Made by a program: the position numbers and the translations under genes. This document shows positions 19,141 to 27,737 of a stretch of 64,000 bases of DNA, piece after piece. Origin of the DNA: Microbacter sp. GSS18 (GTDB lineage: Bacteria; Actinomycetota; Actinomycetes; Actinomycetales; Microbacteriaceae); the NCBI GenBank assembly GCA_029319145.1, contig CP119753.1:2046001-2110000 (forward strand), in the 5' to 3' direction. The notes beneath the pieces were generated by a model, which saw nothing but the letters and a program-made list of their open reading frames with translations, made no database searches and had not been told where the DNA came from. Positions within the stretch are counted from its first letter, which is position 1. The number at the start of each line of letters is the position of its first letter.

Positions 19141-20025
19141 ATGACAGCGCACTTCGCCTCGACCTTCACTCACCCGCCTGCAGTGCAGGACCTCGTCGCG
19201 TGGGTCACCGCCTCGGGTGGGATCGCCCACAGGAACGCGGCGGTCCGCGCCGGCCATACGGTTTCCACGATGCGCGCGGCGGTCCGCGGCGGCTCCCTCC
19301 GCAAGCTGCGGCGCGACTGGATCGCCACCGCCGATGCGCCCGAGGACCTGTGCACGGCGGCGCTCAACGGCGGCAGCCTCACGTGCGTGTCCGCCGCCCG
19401 TCGCCGCGGCTGGTGGGTTCCCGATGACGCTCCCGCCGACATTCATGTGCGTATCGCGCCGCACGGCGCGTCTCCGGCGACCGCCGGCGTCACGGCGCAC
19501 TGGACCCATCGGCTCGCGCCGCCGCCGGGCTTCGGGCTGATGGAGTCGATCGAGGACACCCTCGCTCACATCGCGACCTGCCTGGATGCCGAGGGCGCGC
19601 AGACGGTGTGGGACTCTGCGGTCAAGCGCGAGAGGCTCGATCTCGGCGCTCTGCGGCGGGTGCGCTGGCGCACGTCGCCGGCTCGCACCTGCGCGCATCG
19701 AGCCACTGACCTTGCGGATTCGGGTCTGGAGACGATCGCGTTCCTGCGGCTCACATCGCTGGGGCTGCCGGTGCGCCGGCAGGTGGAGATCGCAGGTCGC
19801 CCGGTGGACCTCCTCGTCGGAGAGCGCCTTGTGGTGCAGCTCGACGGATTCGAATTCCACGCGTCATCCGCGCAGCGCACGAAGGACGTCGCGTTCGACG
19901 CCGAACTCACCCTGCGCGGCTACACGGTGCTGCGCTTCACCTACGCCCATGTGGTGCACCACTGGGACGAGGTCGAGCGCACAATTGCCCGCGCGGTAGC
20001 CGCCGGTGCGCACCTGATCGGCTGA
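19141..20025 (+). CDS. DUF559 (Vsr-like) nuclease-fold protein with AbiEi-like N-terminal region
   Basis: 294 residues. The C-terminal third is a DUF559 domain of the Vsr/PD-(D/E)xK type with candidate catalytic residues E197 (in SGLETIAF), D223 (in PVDLLVG) and the Q233-x-D235 motif in VVQLDGFEFH, followed by the RGYTVLRFTYAHV strand. The N-terminal 70 residues (GGIAHRNAAVRAGHTVSTMR) look like the winged-helix region of AbiEi-type antitoxin-domain proteins. ATG 19141 follows a GGAGG 12 bases upstream. No toxin partner is adjacent. It is flanked on both sides by arrays of short palindromic repeats. DNA-end or mismatch nuclease activity is possible but unproven. Confidence 0.72.
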   Translation: MTAHFASTFTHPPAVQDLVAWVTASGGIAHRNAAVRAGHTVSTMRAAVRGGSLRKLRRDWIATADAPEDLCTAALNGGSLTCVSAARRRGWWVPDDAPADIHVRIAPHGASPATAGVTAHWTHRLAPPPGFGLMESIEDTLAHIATCLDAEGAQTVWDSAVKRERLDLGALRRVRWRTSPARTCAHRATDLADSGLETIAFLRLTSLGLPVRRQVEIAGRPVDLLVGERLVVQLDGFEFHASSAQRTKDVAFDAELTLRGYTVLRFTYAHVVHHWDEVERTIARAVAAGAHLIG

Positions 20026-20093
20026 TCAGACGTGCGATCGCGACCAGGCCCGATGCCCGCACGCAATCGGATTCCCAGGTCGGTGGGGTCGGA

Positions 20094-20151
20094 TCCGACA
20101 TTCGGAGCGAACAGGTCCGAGTTTCGGAACAGCGTTAGTCCGACGTTCGGA
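20094..20151. repeat. Three TCCGANNTTCGGA palindromes at 22-23-base spacing
   Basis: TCCGACATTCGGA (20094-20106), TCCGAGTTTCGGA (20116-20128) and TCCGACGTTCGGA (20139-20151). Looser TCCGA/TCGGA half-copies continue to about 20218, including CATCCGA...TCGGATG at 20187-20207. Confidence 0.75.
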
Positions 20152-20228
20152 CCGAAGCACCCTCTTCGGACACGAGTGGCACACACATCCGAGATCGCGT
20201 CGGATGTCCGAAGATCGGAACGGTGCGG

Positions 20229-20266
20229 CGACGTTCAGCGCTGCGGGGGTCGACGTTCAGCGCTGC
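20229..20266. repeat. Direct repeat CGACGTTCAGCGCTGC, period 22
   Basis: Identical 16-base copies at 20229-20244 and 20251-20266. Confidence 0.75.
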
Positions 20267-20326
20267 ACCGCCTGGCACCGGCCGGGCCCCGCCGCCTCGC
20301 GCTGCACGAGCGCCTCAGCGGGCGCG

Positions 20327-20404
20327 GACGCACCGGGCTCAGCGGGCAGACGCACCGGGCGCCGAGCCCAGCGGACCGACGCGCCGGACTCAGCGGACGG
20401 ACGC
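20327..20404. repeat. Degenerate 22-base tandem repeat reaching the ATPase stop codon
   Basis: GACGC(A/G)CCGG starts at 20327, 20349, 20378 and 20400, with CTCAGCGG between copies. Spacings are 22, 29 and 22. The last copy lies inside the 3' end of the P-type ATPase gene. Confidence 0.6.
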
Positions 20405-23107
20405 GCGCCGCCGGATGAGCTTGTCGAGTTCGACGACGAGTCCGGGCACGAGCGCGAGCCCCAGGACGGCCCACCACTGCGGGCCCGTCAGCGCCGTCGT
20501 CATGAGGAACGCCTGGAGGAAGTCCACCTCGACCGACAGCACCGTCACCACGACCGGCACCCACAGCCACTTCAGAGCGGGCACGACCGGGCGCGACAGT
20601 CCCGAATCGGGGTCACGGCGCATCGCGAGGCCCGCGCCGATCGAGCCGAGGCTCAGCACGGCGAACGTCATGGTCATCGGCACGCTCGGCTCGGTCGAGC
20701 TGGCCTGGCCCGGAGCGAGCAGCAGCGCCGCGAAGGGCGCGGCGAACAGCGCGACGCCGTAGACGGCCCACTGGATGACGGCGCCGGGATGCGCCAGGCC
20801 CGTCGACTTGTCGCGGGGCGGCTGCGACATCAGCCCCTCGGGCGGCGGATCGAAAGTGAGGGCCGCGGTGGGGAACGCGAGCACGAACATGCTCACATAC
20901 AGCACCATGAGGGGTGTCAGCGGCACCCCGCCATTGACCCCGACGATGCTCGAGACGAGAAACAGCAGCACCAGGGCCAGCATCGTCGACATCTGGTACC
21001 GCAGGAACGTGGCGATCTTGTCGTAGACCGCGCGGCCGATGTCGACCGCGGCCACCAGCGTGCCGAAGTCGTCGTCGGTGAGGATCATGCGCCCGGCCTG
21101 CTTGGTCACCTCGCTGCCCGAGCCCATCGCGACGCCGATGTCGGCCTGCTTCAGCGCGGCGGCGTCGTTGACGGCGTCCCCCGTCATCGCCACCACGTCA
21201 CCCCGCTCCTGCAGCAGCCGCGTCACCCGCAGCTTGTCCTCGGGCGTGACGCGCCCGAACACGTGCAGCGCCGGAAGCCGCGCGCTGAGCTCGGCGTCGT
21301 CGAGCGCGCGCAGCTCGGCCCCGCTGATCGCGCCCGGCTTCAGACCCAGATCCCGGCCGATCGCCGCGGCGGTGTCGGCGTGGTCGCCCGTGATCATCCG
21401 GACCTCGATGCCGGCCTCGCTCGCCACGCGCACGGCTTCGATCGCCTCGGGGCGCAGCGGATCGATGATGCCGATCAGCGCCACGAACGTGAAGTCCTCG
21501 GCGATCGACATCGGATCGGCGGCGGCCTCGGTCTCCAGACCCGGGATCTCGCGGATGGCGACCGCGAGCACGCGCAGCCCGCGACCGCTCATCTCGGCGT
21601 TCGCCGCGTCGATGCTCTCGCGGAGCGCGGCGATCGGCACGGGCCCGCGATCGCCGTACGCGGACGTGCAGCGATCGATGACGATGTCGGGCGCGCCTTT
21701 CATGGTGGCCAGGAAGGTCGGATGCTCGTCCAGCGGTGCGTGATGGCACGTGACCATGAACTTGTGCGCGGAGTCGAACGGCACCTCGGCCTCGCGCGGA
21801 TACTCCCGCCTGCTCTCCTCGGCGTCGACGCCGAGCTTGGCGGCCAGCACGACCAGCGCGGCCTCGGTGGGGTCGCCCACCACGGCGCCGGCGTCCGACA
21901 CCGTCGCGTCGCTGTTCAGGCACAGCACGTAGGCCAGCGGGGTGAAGTCGGGGACCTCGGCGCCGGCGACGTGGCGCAGCGTGCCGCGCTTGTCGTAGCC
22001 CTCGCCCTCCACCGTGTACCAGTGCTCGAACGCGTAGAGCCGCGTCGCCGTCATGGCGTTGAGCGTGAGGGTGCCGGTCTTGTCGGAGTTGATCGCGCTG
22101 GTCGCCCCGAGGGTCTCGACGTCCGTGAGGTTCTTCACCACCGCGCGACGGTCCGCGAGCAGGCGCGCGCCGTACGCGAGCATGCCCTGCACGAAGGTCG
22201 GCAGCGCCGCCGGGATGGCCGACACGGCCATCGAGATCCCGATGAGCAGCAGCGTCGCGAGCGTCTCGCCGCGCACCAGCCCGATCACGATCATCACCGC
22301 GACGGCGCCCCACGCCACGAACCCGAGCACCTTCGTCAGCCCGTTCAGCTCGCGCTGCAGCGGCGACGGCGACGGCTCGACCGCCTGCAGCATTGCGGCG
22401 ATCCGACCCATCTGCGTCGTCATGCCGGTGTCGGTGACGACCATCGTCGCGGTGCCGCGCGTGACGGTCGTGTTCTGGAAGAGGATGTTGGCGCGGTCGC
22501 CCAGCTCGGGATCGGGATCGTCGATCGTCGCCGCCGACTTCGGCACCGGCGCGCTCTCACCCGTGAGCGCCGCCTCCTGGGTCTCGAGGCTCGCCGCGCG
22601 CACGATGCGCCCGTCGGCGGGGACCATGTCACCAGCCTCGAGCTGCACGATGTCGCCGGGGACGATGTCGGGTGCGGGCACGAGGGCGACGGACCCGTCG
22701 CGGATCACGCGGGCCTGAGGGATCTGGAGGTTCGCGAGGGCGTCGACGCTCGCGCGGGCCCCGAGCTCCTGCCGCGTGCCGAGCACGACGCTCGCTCCGA
22801 CCAGCGCCGCCACGAGCAGGGCGACGGCGAACTGGCCGATGACGACGCTCACCACGACCACCGCGATCAGCATGATGTTCATGGGGTCGGCGAGCTGGCG
22901 CAGCAGCACCGACCACGTCGACGGCGCCGGCGGCGACGGAATGGAGTTCGCCCCGTGCACCGACCGCCGGCGGGCGGCCTCGGCCGCCCCGAGGCCGTCC
23001 GCACCGTCGACGCGCATGCGTGCGCACGCCTCTTCGGGTGTCTCCGACCACCACGACACGTCCGTCGTCGGGTACTGATCGGGCGTCGTCACGTCGGTCT
23101 GCGGCAT
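20390..23107 (-). CDS. Cation-transporting P-type ATPase (first of two paralogues)
   Basis: 905 residues, an ATP-driven ion pump in the membrane. Cation_ATPase_N domain at about 20-90, actuator domain with LTGES near 180, phosphorylation site DKTGT with Asp342, nucleotide-binding KGAPD, hinge TGDAVNDAAALKQADIG, and C-terminal membrane helices. The TM4 motif reads IPAALP (298-303), where Ca2+ pumps have PEGLP, so the liganding Glu is absent and the ion is uncertain. It is about half identical by eye to the ATPase at 43582-46275. The start is ATG 23107, preceded by GAGGGGAAGCC. Confidence 0.88.
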   Translation of the reverse strand: MPQTDVTTPDQYPTTDVSWWSETPEEACARMRVDGADGLGAAEAARRRSVHGANSIPSPPAPSTWSVLLRQLADPMNIMLIAVVVVSVVIGQFAVALLVAALVGASVVLGTRQELGARASVDALANLQIPQARVIRDGSVALVPAPDIVPGDIVQLEAGDMVPADGRIVRAASLETQEAALTGESAPVPKSAATIDDPDPELGDRANILFQNTTVTRGTATMVVTDTGMTTQMGRIAAMLQAVEPSPSPLQRELNGLTKVLGFVAWGAVAVMIVIGLVRGETLATLLLIGISMAVSAIPAALPTFVQGMLAYGARLLADRRAVVKNLTDVETLGATSAINSDKTGTLTLNAMTATRLYAFEHWYTVEGEGYDKRGTLRHVAGAEVPDFTPLAYVLCLNSDATVSDAGAVVGDPTEAALVVLAAKLGVDAEESRREYPREAEVPFDSAHKFMVTCHHAPLDEHPTFLATMKGAPDIVIDRCTSAYGDRGPVPIAALRESIDAANAEMSGRGLRVLAVAIREIPGLETEAAADPMSIAEDFTFVALIGIIDPLRPEAIEAVRVASEAGIEVRMITGDHADTAAAIGRDLGLKPGAISGAELRALDDAELSARLPALHVFGRVTPEDKLRVTRLLQERGDVVAMTGDAVNDAAALKQADIGVAMGSGSEVTKQAGRMILTDDDFGTLVAAVDIGRAVYDKIATFLRYQMSTMLALVLLFLVSSIVGVNGGVPLTPLMVLYVSMFVLAFPTAALTFDPPPEGLMSQPPRDKSTGLAHPGAVIQWAVYGVALFAAPFAALLLAPGQASSTEPSVPMTMTFAVLSLGSIGAGLAMRRDPDSGLSRPVVPALKWLWVPVVVTVLSVEVDFLQAFLMTTALTGPQWWAVLGLALVPGLVVELDKLIRRRASVR

Positions 23108-23198
23108 CGTGCGGCTTCCCCTCGCGGCTGTCTCGGATGCCGCCGATCCTAGCCACGCCGCGTAGCGCCCGACAGGGCGCCGCAGCGTGCACACACGG

Positions 23199-23239
23199 CG
23201 GATGCCGGGCCCGCCGCGGACGGGCGGTCCCGGCATCCG
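23199..23239 (-). terminator. Terminator-like hairpin after the ABC exporter genes
   Basis: 17-base arms (23199-23215 and 23223-23239) with one mismatch, loop of seven bases, 12 bases downstream of the exporter stop. Confidence 0.65.
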
Positions 23240-23250
23240 GGGTGGTCGCG

Positions 23251-25068
23251 CTAGACCAGCGACTCCTGCCAGGCGGCGTGCAGCCGGGCGAACCGTCCGT
23301 CGCCGCCGATGAGGTTCGCGGGCGCATCGTCCTCGATGATGCGGCCGTGCTCCATCACCAGCACGCGGTCGGCGATCGCCACCGTCGACAGGCGGTGCGC
23401 GATGATGATCGCCGTGCGGTCGGCCAGCAGGGTCTGCAGCGCGTCCTGGATGAGCCGCTCGCTCGGGATGTCCAGCGACGCCGTCGCCTCGTCGAGGATC
23501 AGCACCGCCGGGTTCGCCAGGAACGCACGCGCGAACGAGATCAGCTGACGCTGCCCGGCCGACACACGTCCGCCGCGCTTGTTGACGTCGGTGCCGTACC
23601 CGTCCGGCAGGGCCTCGATGAACTCGTGCGCGCCGACGGCGCGGGCCGCGGCCTGGATCTCCTCCAGCGTCGCGTCGGGCTTGCCGAGCGCGATGTTGTC
23701 GGCGACGGTCCCGCTGAACAGGTACGCCTCCTGCGTGACCATGACGATCGCGCGCCGCAGGTCCTTCGGGTGCATCGAGCGCAGGTCGACGCCGTCCAGC
23801 GTCACGCGCCCGCGCGTCGGGTCGTAGAAGCGCGACACGAGCTTGGCGAGCGTGGACTTGCCTGCGCCGGTGGTGCCCACCAGCGCGATCGTCTGCCCCG
23901 CGGGGATGTCCAGCGAGAAGTCCGGCAGGATGACGCGGTCGTCCTGGTACCCGAAGAGCACGTCCTCGAAGCGGATGCCGCCCTTTGCGGTCCACAGGTC
24001 CACCGGGTCCACGGGATCGGGGACCGTCGGCTCCTCCTCGAGCACGCCCGACACCTTCTCGAGCGCCGCCGTGGCGGACTGGTAGGAGTTCAGGAAGAAC
24101 GCGACCTCCTGCAGCGGCGAGAAGAAGTTGCGGATGTAGAGCACCGCCGCCAGCAGGATGCCGACCTCGATGCCGCCGCCGACCACGCGGATGCCGCCCC
24201 ACAGCAGCACGAGCGCGATCGAGGTGGAAGCGACCGCCATGAGTGCGGGCTCGAAGGTGCCGAACAGACGGATGGAGCGCATGTTGACGTCGCGGTAGTC
24301 GCTCGCGAGCTTGCCGAACTCCTCGTCGTTGCGCGGCTCCTTGCGGAACGCCTTGACGGCGCGGATGCCGGTCATCGTCTCGACGAACTTCACGATCACC
24401 TGGGCGCTGATGACGCGCGATTCGCGGTACACCACCTGCGAGCGCAGGTAGAACCAGCGCATCAGGAGGAACAGCGGCACGCCCATCCCGACCAGGATCA
24501 GCCCCGACTGCCAGTCGATCAGCAGCAGCGCGACGAGCGTGAACACGCCGTACAGGATGCCGGTGACCAGCTCGTTCAGTCCGCCGTCGAGGAGCTCCCG
24601 GATGGAGTCGAGGTCGCTGGTCTGGCGCGAGATGATGCGGCCCGACGTGTACGACTCGTGGAACTCCAGACTCAGGCGCTGGGTGTGCAGGAAGATGCGC
24701 TTGCGCAGGTCCAGCATGACCGCCTGCGTCAGGCGCGCCGACACCACGACGTACCAGCCGATGAGGCCGGCACCGCCGATCGCGGTGACGAGGTACACCA
24801 CCACGACGCCGATCGCCGGCATCCAGTCGAGACGGTCGATCACCGCCGGGAGCGCATTGTCGATGCCGTACGCGATCAGGGCGGGGCCGGCGACGCGGAA
24901 CGCCGTCGACACGACCAGCACGGCGGCCGCGAGCACGAGCTGCCAGCGCAGCGGCGACACGAGCGAGCCGAGCAGGCGCAGCGAGCGCCGGCGGATCGCG
25001 CGGCTCTCCTCGCGTGTGTAGTCGGAGCGGTCCTCGCCGCTGGTTCCGGTCACGGATGCGGTGCTCAC
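23251..25068 (-). CDS. ABC exporter half-transporter, catalytic partner
   Basis: 605 residues, type IV ABC exporter: membrane domain at about 30-320 with six helices, ATPase domain at about 360-590. Walker [10 protein letters not shown], Walker [14 protein letters not shown] with the catalytic Glu intact, and H-loop IIAHRLST. The signature is atypical, VSAGQRQ for LSGGQ. Its GTG start overlaps the stop of the upstream half-transporter, which in turn has a normal signature but Asp for the catalytic Glu. This complementary degeneracy is the mark of heterodimeric exporters such as LmrCD or BmrCD, usually multidrug or lipid exporters. The substrate is unknown. Confidence 0.88.
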   Translation of the reverse strand: MSTASVTGTSGEDRSDYTREESRAIRRRSLRLLGSLVSPLRWQLVLAAAVLVVSTAFRVAGPALIAYGIDNALPAVIDRLDWMPAIGVVVVYLVTAIGGAGLIGWYVVVSARLTQAVMLDLRKRIFLHTQRLSLEFHESYTSGRIISRQTSDLDSIRELLDGGLNELVTGILYGVFTLVALLLIDWQSGLILVGMGVPLFLLMRWFYLRSQVVYRESRVISAQVIVKFVETMTGIRAVKAFRKEPRNDEEFGKLASDYRDVNMRSIRLFGTFEPALMAVASTSIALVLLWGGIRVVGGGIEVGILLAAVLYIRNFFSPLQEVAFFLNSYQSATAALEKVSGVLEEEPTVPDPVDPVDLWTAKGGIRFEDVLFGYQDDRVILPDFSLDIPAGQTIALVGTTGAGKSTLAKLVSRFYDPTRGRVTLDGVDLRSMHPKDLRRAIVMVTQEAYLFSGTVADNIALGKPDATLEEIQAAARAVGAHEFIEALPDGYGTDVNKRGGRVSAGQRQLISFARAFLANPAVLILDEATASLDIPSERLIQDALQTLLADRTAIIIAHRLSTVAIADRVLVMEHGRIIEDDAPANLIGGDGRFARLHAAWQESLV

Positions 25069-26909
25069 AGGGCCACCTCCTTCTCTCGTCGGTCGGCTTC
25101 TCGCTCGCGCTGCTCGGCCTCGGCGTCCTCGAGGCTCGAGATCACGTGGCGGTAGTGCTCGCTGGTGTGCAGCAGCTCGGAGTGCGTGCCCACGGCGGTG
25201 ATGCGGCCGCGCTCCAGGAGCGCGACGCGGTCGGCGAGCATGACGGTGGAGGGGCGGTGCGCGACCACGAGGGCCGTCGTGTCCGACAGCACCTGCCGCA
25301 GCGCGTCCTCGACGAGCGCCTCGGTGTCGACGTCGAGGGCCGACAGCGGGTCATCGAGCACGAGCACCGCGGGGCGGGCCGCGACGGCGCGGGCCAGGGC
25401 GAGGCGCTGGCGCTGGCCGCCCGAGAGCGACAGACCCTCCTCGCCGATGATCGTGTCGACCCCCTGCGGGAGCTCGTCGACGAACCCTGCCTGCGCGACG
25501 GCGAGCGCCTCGCGCAGCACCCTCTCGGCCTCGGCCGATCCGGGCACGAGGTCCTCGCGCCCGAGCAGCACGTTGTCGCGGATGCTCTGCGAGAACAGCG
25601 TCGCGTCCTCGAAAGCCATGCCGACGTGTCGGCGCAGCTCCTCGAGGGTGAGGTCGCGCACGTCGACGCCGTCGAGCGTCACGCGCCCGCCGGTGACGTC
25701 GTACAGACGCGTCGGCAGGGTCGTCAGCGTCGTCTTGCCCGAGCCGGTGAGCCCGACCAGGGCCATGGTCTCACCGGGACGCAGCACGAGGTCGATGCCG
25801 TCGAGGAGGTCGCGCTCGGAGGCCGCGGCGTCCTGGTAGCGGAAGTGCGCCCCCTCGAACGCCAGCTCGCCGCGCACGTCGTCGACGGTGCGCACATCGT
25901 CGGCATCCGTGATCGTGTTCTCCTCGTCGAACACCTCGAAGAGGCGGTCGGTCGCCGTGCGGGCGTCGAGCATGAACGAGAAGAGGAAACCGATCGACTC
26001 CATCGGCCAGCGCAGCACGGTCGCCATGGCGAAGAACGCCACGAGCTCGCTGGTCTGCAGCTGACCGAGCTGGACGAGGTAGATGCCCGCGCCGAGGCAC
26101 AGCGCGAAGGCGATGTCGGGCAGCAGCACGAGCCAGAACCAGATCCAGCCGACCGCGCGTGCCTTGCCGAGCTCCGTCTCGCGCAGCGTCTCGGCCTGCC
26201 GCGCGAACTTCAGCAGCGCGTGCTTCCCGCGGCCGAAGGCCTTCAGCACGCGGATGCCGTGCACGCTCTCCTCCACGGCGGTCGCGAGGTCGCCCGCCTG
26301 ATCCTGGCTGCGGCGCGCAAGGGTGCCGTACGACTTCTCGAAGCGGTATCCGGCGTACCACAGCGGCGCCGACGTGATGAGGAACACCGTCCCCAGCAGC
26401 CAGTGCCAGCGGAACAGCAGCAGCGTGCCCACGGCGATCGTGAGGACGTTGACGACCAGCAGCACGAGACCGAACGCCATCCAGCGTCGCAGCATGCTGA
26501 TGTCCTGCATCATGCGGCTGAGCAGCTGGCCGGACTGCCAGCGATCGTGGAAGGCGACCGGCAGGCGCTGCAGACGCGAGTAGAACCCCTGGCGGATCTC
26601 GTACTCGACGCGCGTCGCGGGCCCCAGGATGAACCAGCGGCGCAGCCACACCATGAGGGCTTCGGCAAGGCCGAGTCCGAGGATGGCGGCCGAACCCCAC
26701 GCGATCTGGGCGATGTCGCCGGAGGCGATCGGGCCGCCGACGACGACCTCGAGCACGAGCGGGATCGACAGCGCGAGCAGGCTCGCTGCGAGCGCGCTCG
26801 CGGCCCCGAGGCCGAGGCGCGGCAGGACGGGGCGGGCGAACGGAATCAGCCGCGCCAGCGCGCGGAAGGTGGACAACTGGGACCGTGGCGGTTCAGCGGT
26901 GGTGGTCAT
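25065..26909 (-). CDS. ABC exporter half-transporter with degenerate catalytic site
   Basis: 614 residues. Membrane domain at about 20-315 and ATPase domain from about 350. Walker [10 protein letters not shown], canonical signature LSGGQRQ, but Walker B ends [12 protein letters not shown], so the catalytic base is Asp, not Glu. It pairs with the next gene. ATG 26909 is chosen because AAGGATC lies directly before it and the N-terminus [18 protein letters not shown] matches the family; the open frame upstream carries no exporter features. The 230-base region before it contains a small ORF, hairpins and a duplicated 14-mer that includes this ribosome binding site. Confidence 0.87.
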   Translation of the reverse strand: MTTTAEPPRSQLSTFRALARLIPFARPVLPRLGLGAASALAASLLALSIPLVLEVVVGGPIASGDIAQIAWGSAAILGLGLAEALMVWLRRWFILGPATRVEYEIRQGFYSRLQRLPVAFHDRWQSGQLLSRMMQDISMLRRWMAFGLVLLVVNVLTIAVGTLLLFRWHWLLGTVFLITSAPLWYAGYRFEKSYGTLARRSQDQAGDLATAVEESVHGIRVLKAFGRGKHALLKFARQAETLRETELGKARAVGWIWFWLVLLPDIAFALCLGAGIYLVQLGQLQTSELVAFFAMATVLRWPMESIGFLFSFMLDARTATDRLFEVFDEENTITDADDVRTVDDVRGELAFEGAHFRYQDAAASERDLLDGIDLVLRPGETMALVGLTGSGKTTLTTLPTRLYDVTGGRVTLDGVDVRDLTLEELRRHVGMAFEDATLFSQSIRDNVLLGREDLVPGSAEAERVLREALAVAQAGFVDELPQGVDTIIGEEGLSLSGGQRQRLALARAVAARPAVLVLDDPLSALDVDTEALVEDALRQVLSDTTALVVAHRPSTVMLADRVALLERGRITAVGTHSELLHTSEHYRHVISSLEDAEAEQREREADRREKEVAL

Positions 26910-26910
26910 G

Positions 26911-27002
26911 ATCCTTGTGGGGAGGGTGGAGCGGATGGCCCGGTTCGGGCCAGGAGAGATGCGCGAAGCGCGCCGGAACGCGAAGTCCTTGTGGGGAGGA
27001 AC
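26911..27002 (-). repeat. Duplicated CCTCCCCACAAGGA in the exporter leader
   Basis: On the minus strand the 14-mer occurs at 26989-27002 and again at 26912-26925, 77 bases apart. The second copy supplies the AAGGA ribosome binding site of the exporter gene. Between them lies a GGCCCG-AAC-CGGGCC hairpin. Confidence 0.6.
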
Positions 27003-27063
27003 GCTCCGGAGGACGGCGGTATGCCGGAAAGACGAATGCCCGGTCGAGCCGGGACGGGAGCGA

Positions 27064-27147
27064 CTAACCCCGGATGCGAAGGCGCTCGAGCCCTGCGACG
27101 GCGGCGGGGAGGAACGTGGTCTTCGCGGCAGCGGCGACGGTGTACAT
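27064..27147 (-). CDS. 27-residue small ORF in the exporter leader
   Basis: Encodes [19 protein letters not shown] followed by LERLRIRG and a TAG stop. It has an excellent ribosome binding site, GGGAGG five bases before ATG 27147, better than most genes here. It sits 155 bases upstream of the ABC exporter, in the same direction, followed by a CCCGG-CTCGA-CCGGG hairpin. It could be a leader peptide for ribosome-mediated attenuation of the exporter, or a small membrane-associated protein. Not recognised as a known family. Confidence 0.45.
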   Translation of the reverse strand: MYTVAAAAKTTFLPAAVAGLERLRIRG

Positions 27148-27245
27148 GACAACCTCCCAAGGGCGAGCGGAACGTCGCGATCGCGACAGCCCTCCAGCAT
27201 AAGCCTGAGAGGCAGCTGGGTGCAAGCGCTCTCCGAGACCCGGAG

Positions 27246-27737
27246 TCAGGCCGCTTCGCGCGCGAGCAGGCTCCGCTTGACCTCGACGCCCCATGCGAAG
27301 CCGCCGAGACCTCCTCCGGTGCGCAGCACACGATGGCAGGGCACGAAGAGGGCGGGGGCGTTGCGGGCGCAGATCGAGGCCGCCGCCCTCACGGCCGAGG
27401 GCGAGCCGAGCGCCGTGGCGAACTCGGCGTACGTCAGCGGGCGCCCGGGAGCGATGCCGCGCAGGGCCTCCCACCCGGCCCGCTGCATCGCCGTGCCGTC
27501 CTGGCGCACCGCGACGCGCGCGACGGCGTCGAGGTCGCCGGCGTAGTAGGCGGCGACCGCGTCGGCGGCATCCGTCGTCCCCTCGACGACCTCCGCGGGG
27601 CGCAGGGCGGGGCGGATCCGCTCGAGCACGGCGACGACGTCGCCGGTCCAGCCGGACGCGAGCACCGCGCCGTCACCGTCCGCGACGAGCGTGAAGGAGC
27701 CGTCGGGGGTCTCGAGGGTCTGGGCGATGGCGGTCAT
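27246..27737 (-). CDS. ogt: Methylated-DNA--protein-cysteine methyltransferase
   Basis: 163 residues. Suicide enzyme that removes O6-alkyl groups from guanine. Active-site motif PCHRV in [14 protein letters not shown] near residue 135, preceded by the helix-turn-helix recognition part [26 protein letters not shown]. The G-F motif GGFAWG after the active site is present. Start ATG 27737 overlaps the stop of the ada-alkA gene by four bases, so both repair enzymes are made from one mRNA. Confidence 0.93.
   Translation of the reverse strand: MTAIAQTLETPDGSFTLVADGDGAVLASGWTGDVVAVLERIRPALRPAEVVEGTTDAADAVAAYYAGDLDAVARVAVRQDGTAMQRAGWEALRGIAPGRPLTYAEFATALGSPSAVRAAASICARNAPALFVPCHRVLRTGGGLGGFAWGVEVKRSLLAREAA

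Larger units (their letters stand above)
20026..20389. other. Gene-free interval between convergent genes, filled with periodic repeats
   Basis: No credible coding sequence. The whole interval is made of short repeats with a spacing near 22 bases (see the next entries). No strong classical terminator stands out. Confidence 0.6.

Noticed and set aside
19141..20025. Type IV toxin-antitoxin (AbiE) system
   Set aside because: Only an AbiEi-like N-terminal part is seen; there is no AbiEii nucleotidyltransferase gene next to it and the C-terminus is a nuclease fold.
20094..20404. CRISPR-like array
   Set aside because: Spacing of 22 bases leaves no real spacers, repeats are degenerate and change type along the array, and no cas gene is present.
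27148..27474. Longer minus-strand reading frame (136 codons) that ends with the 27-codon ORF
   Set aside because: Upstream part overlaps ogt in another frame and is Arg-rich; only the last 27 codons follow a ribosome binding site.
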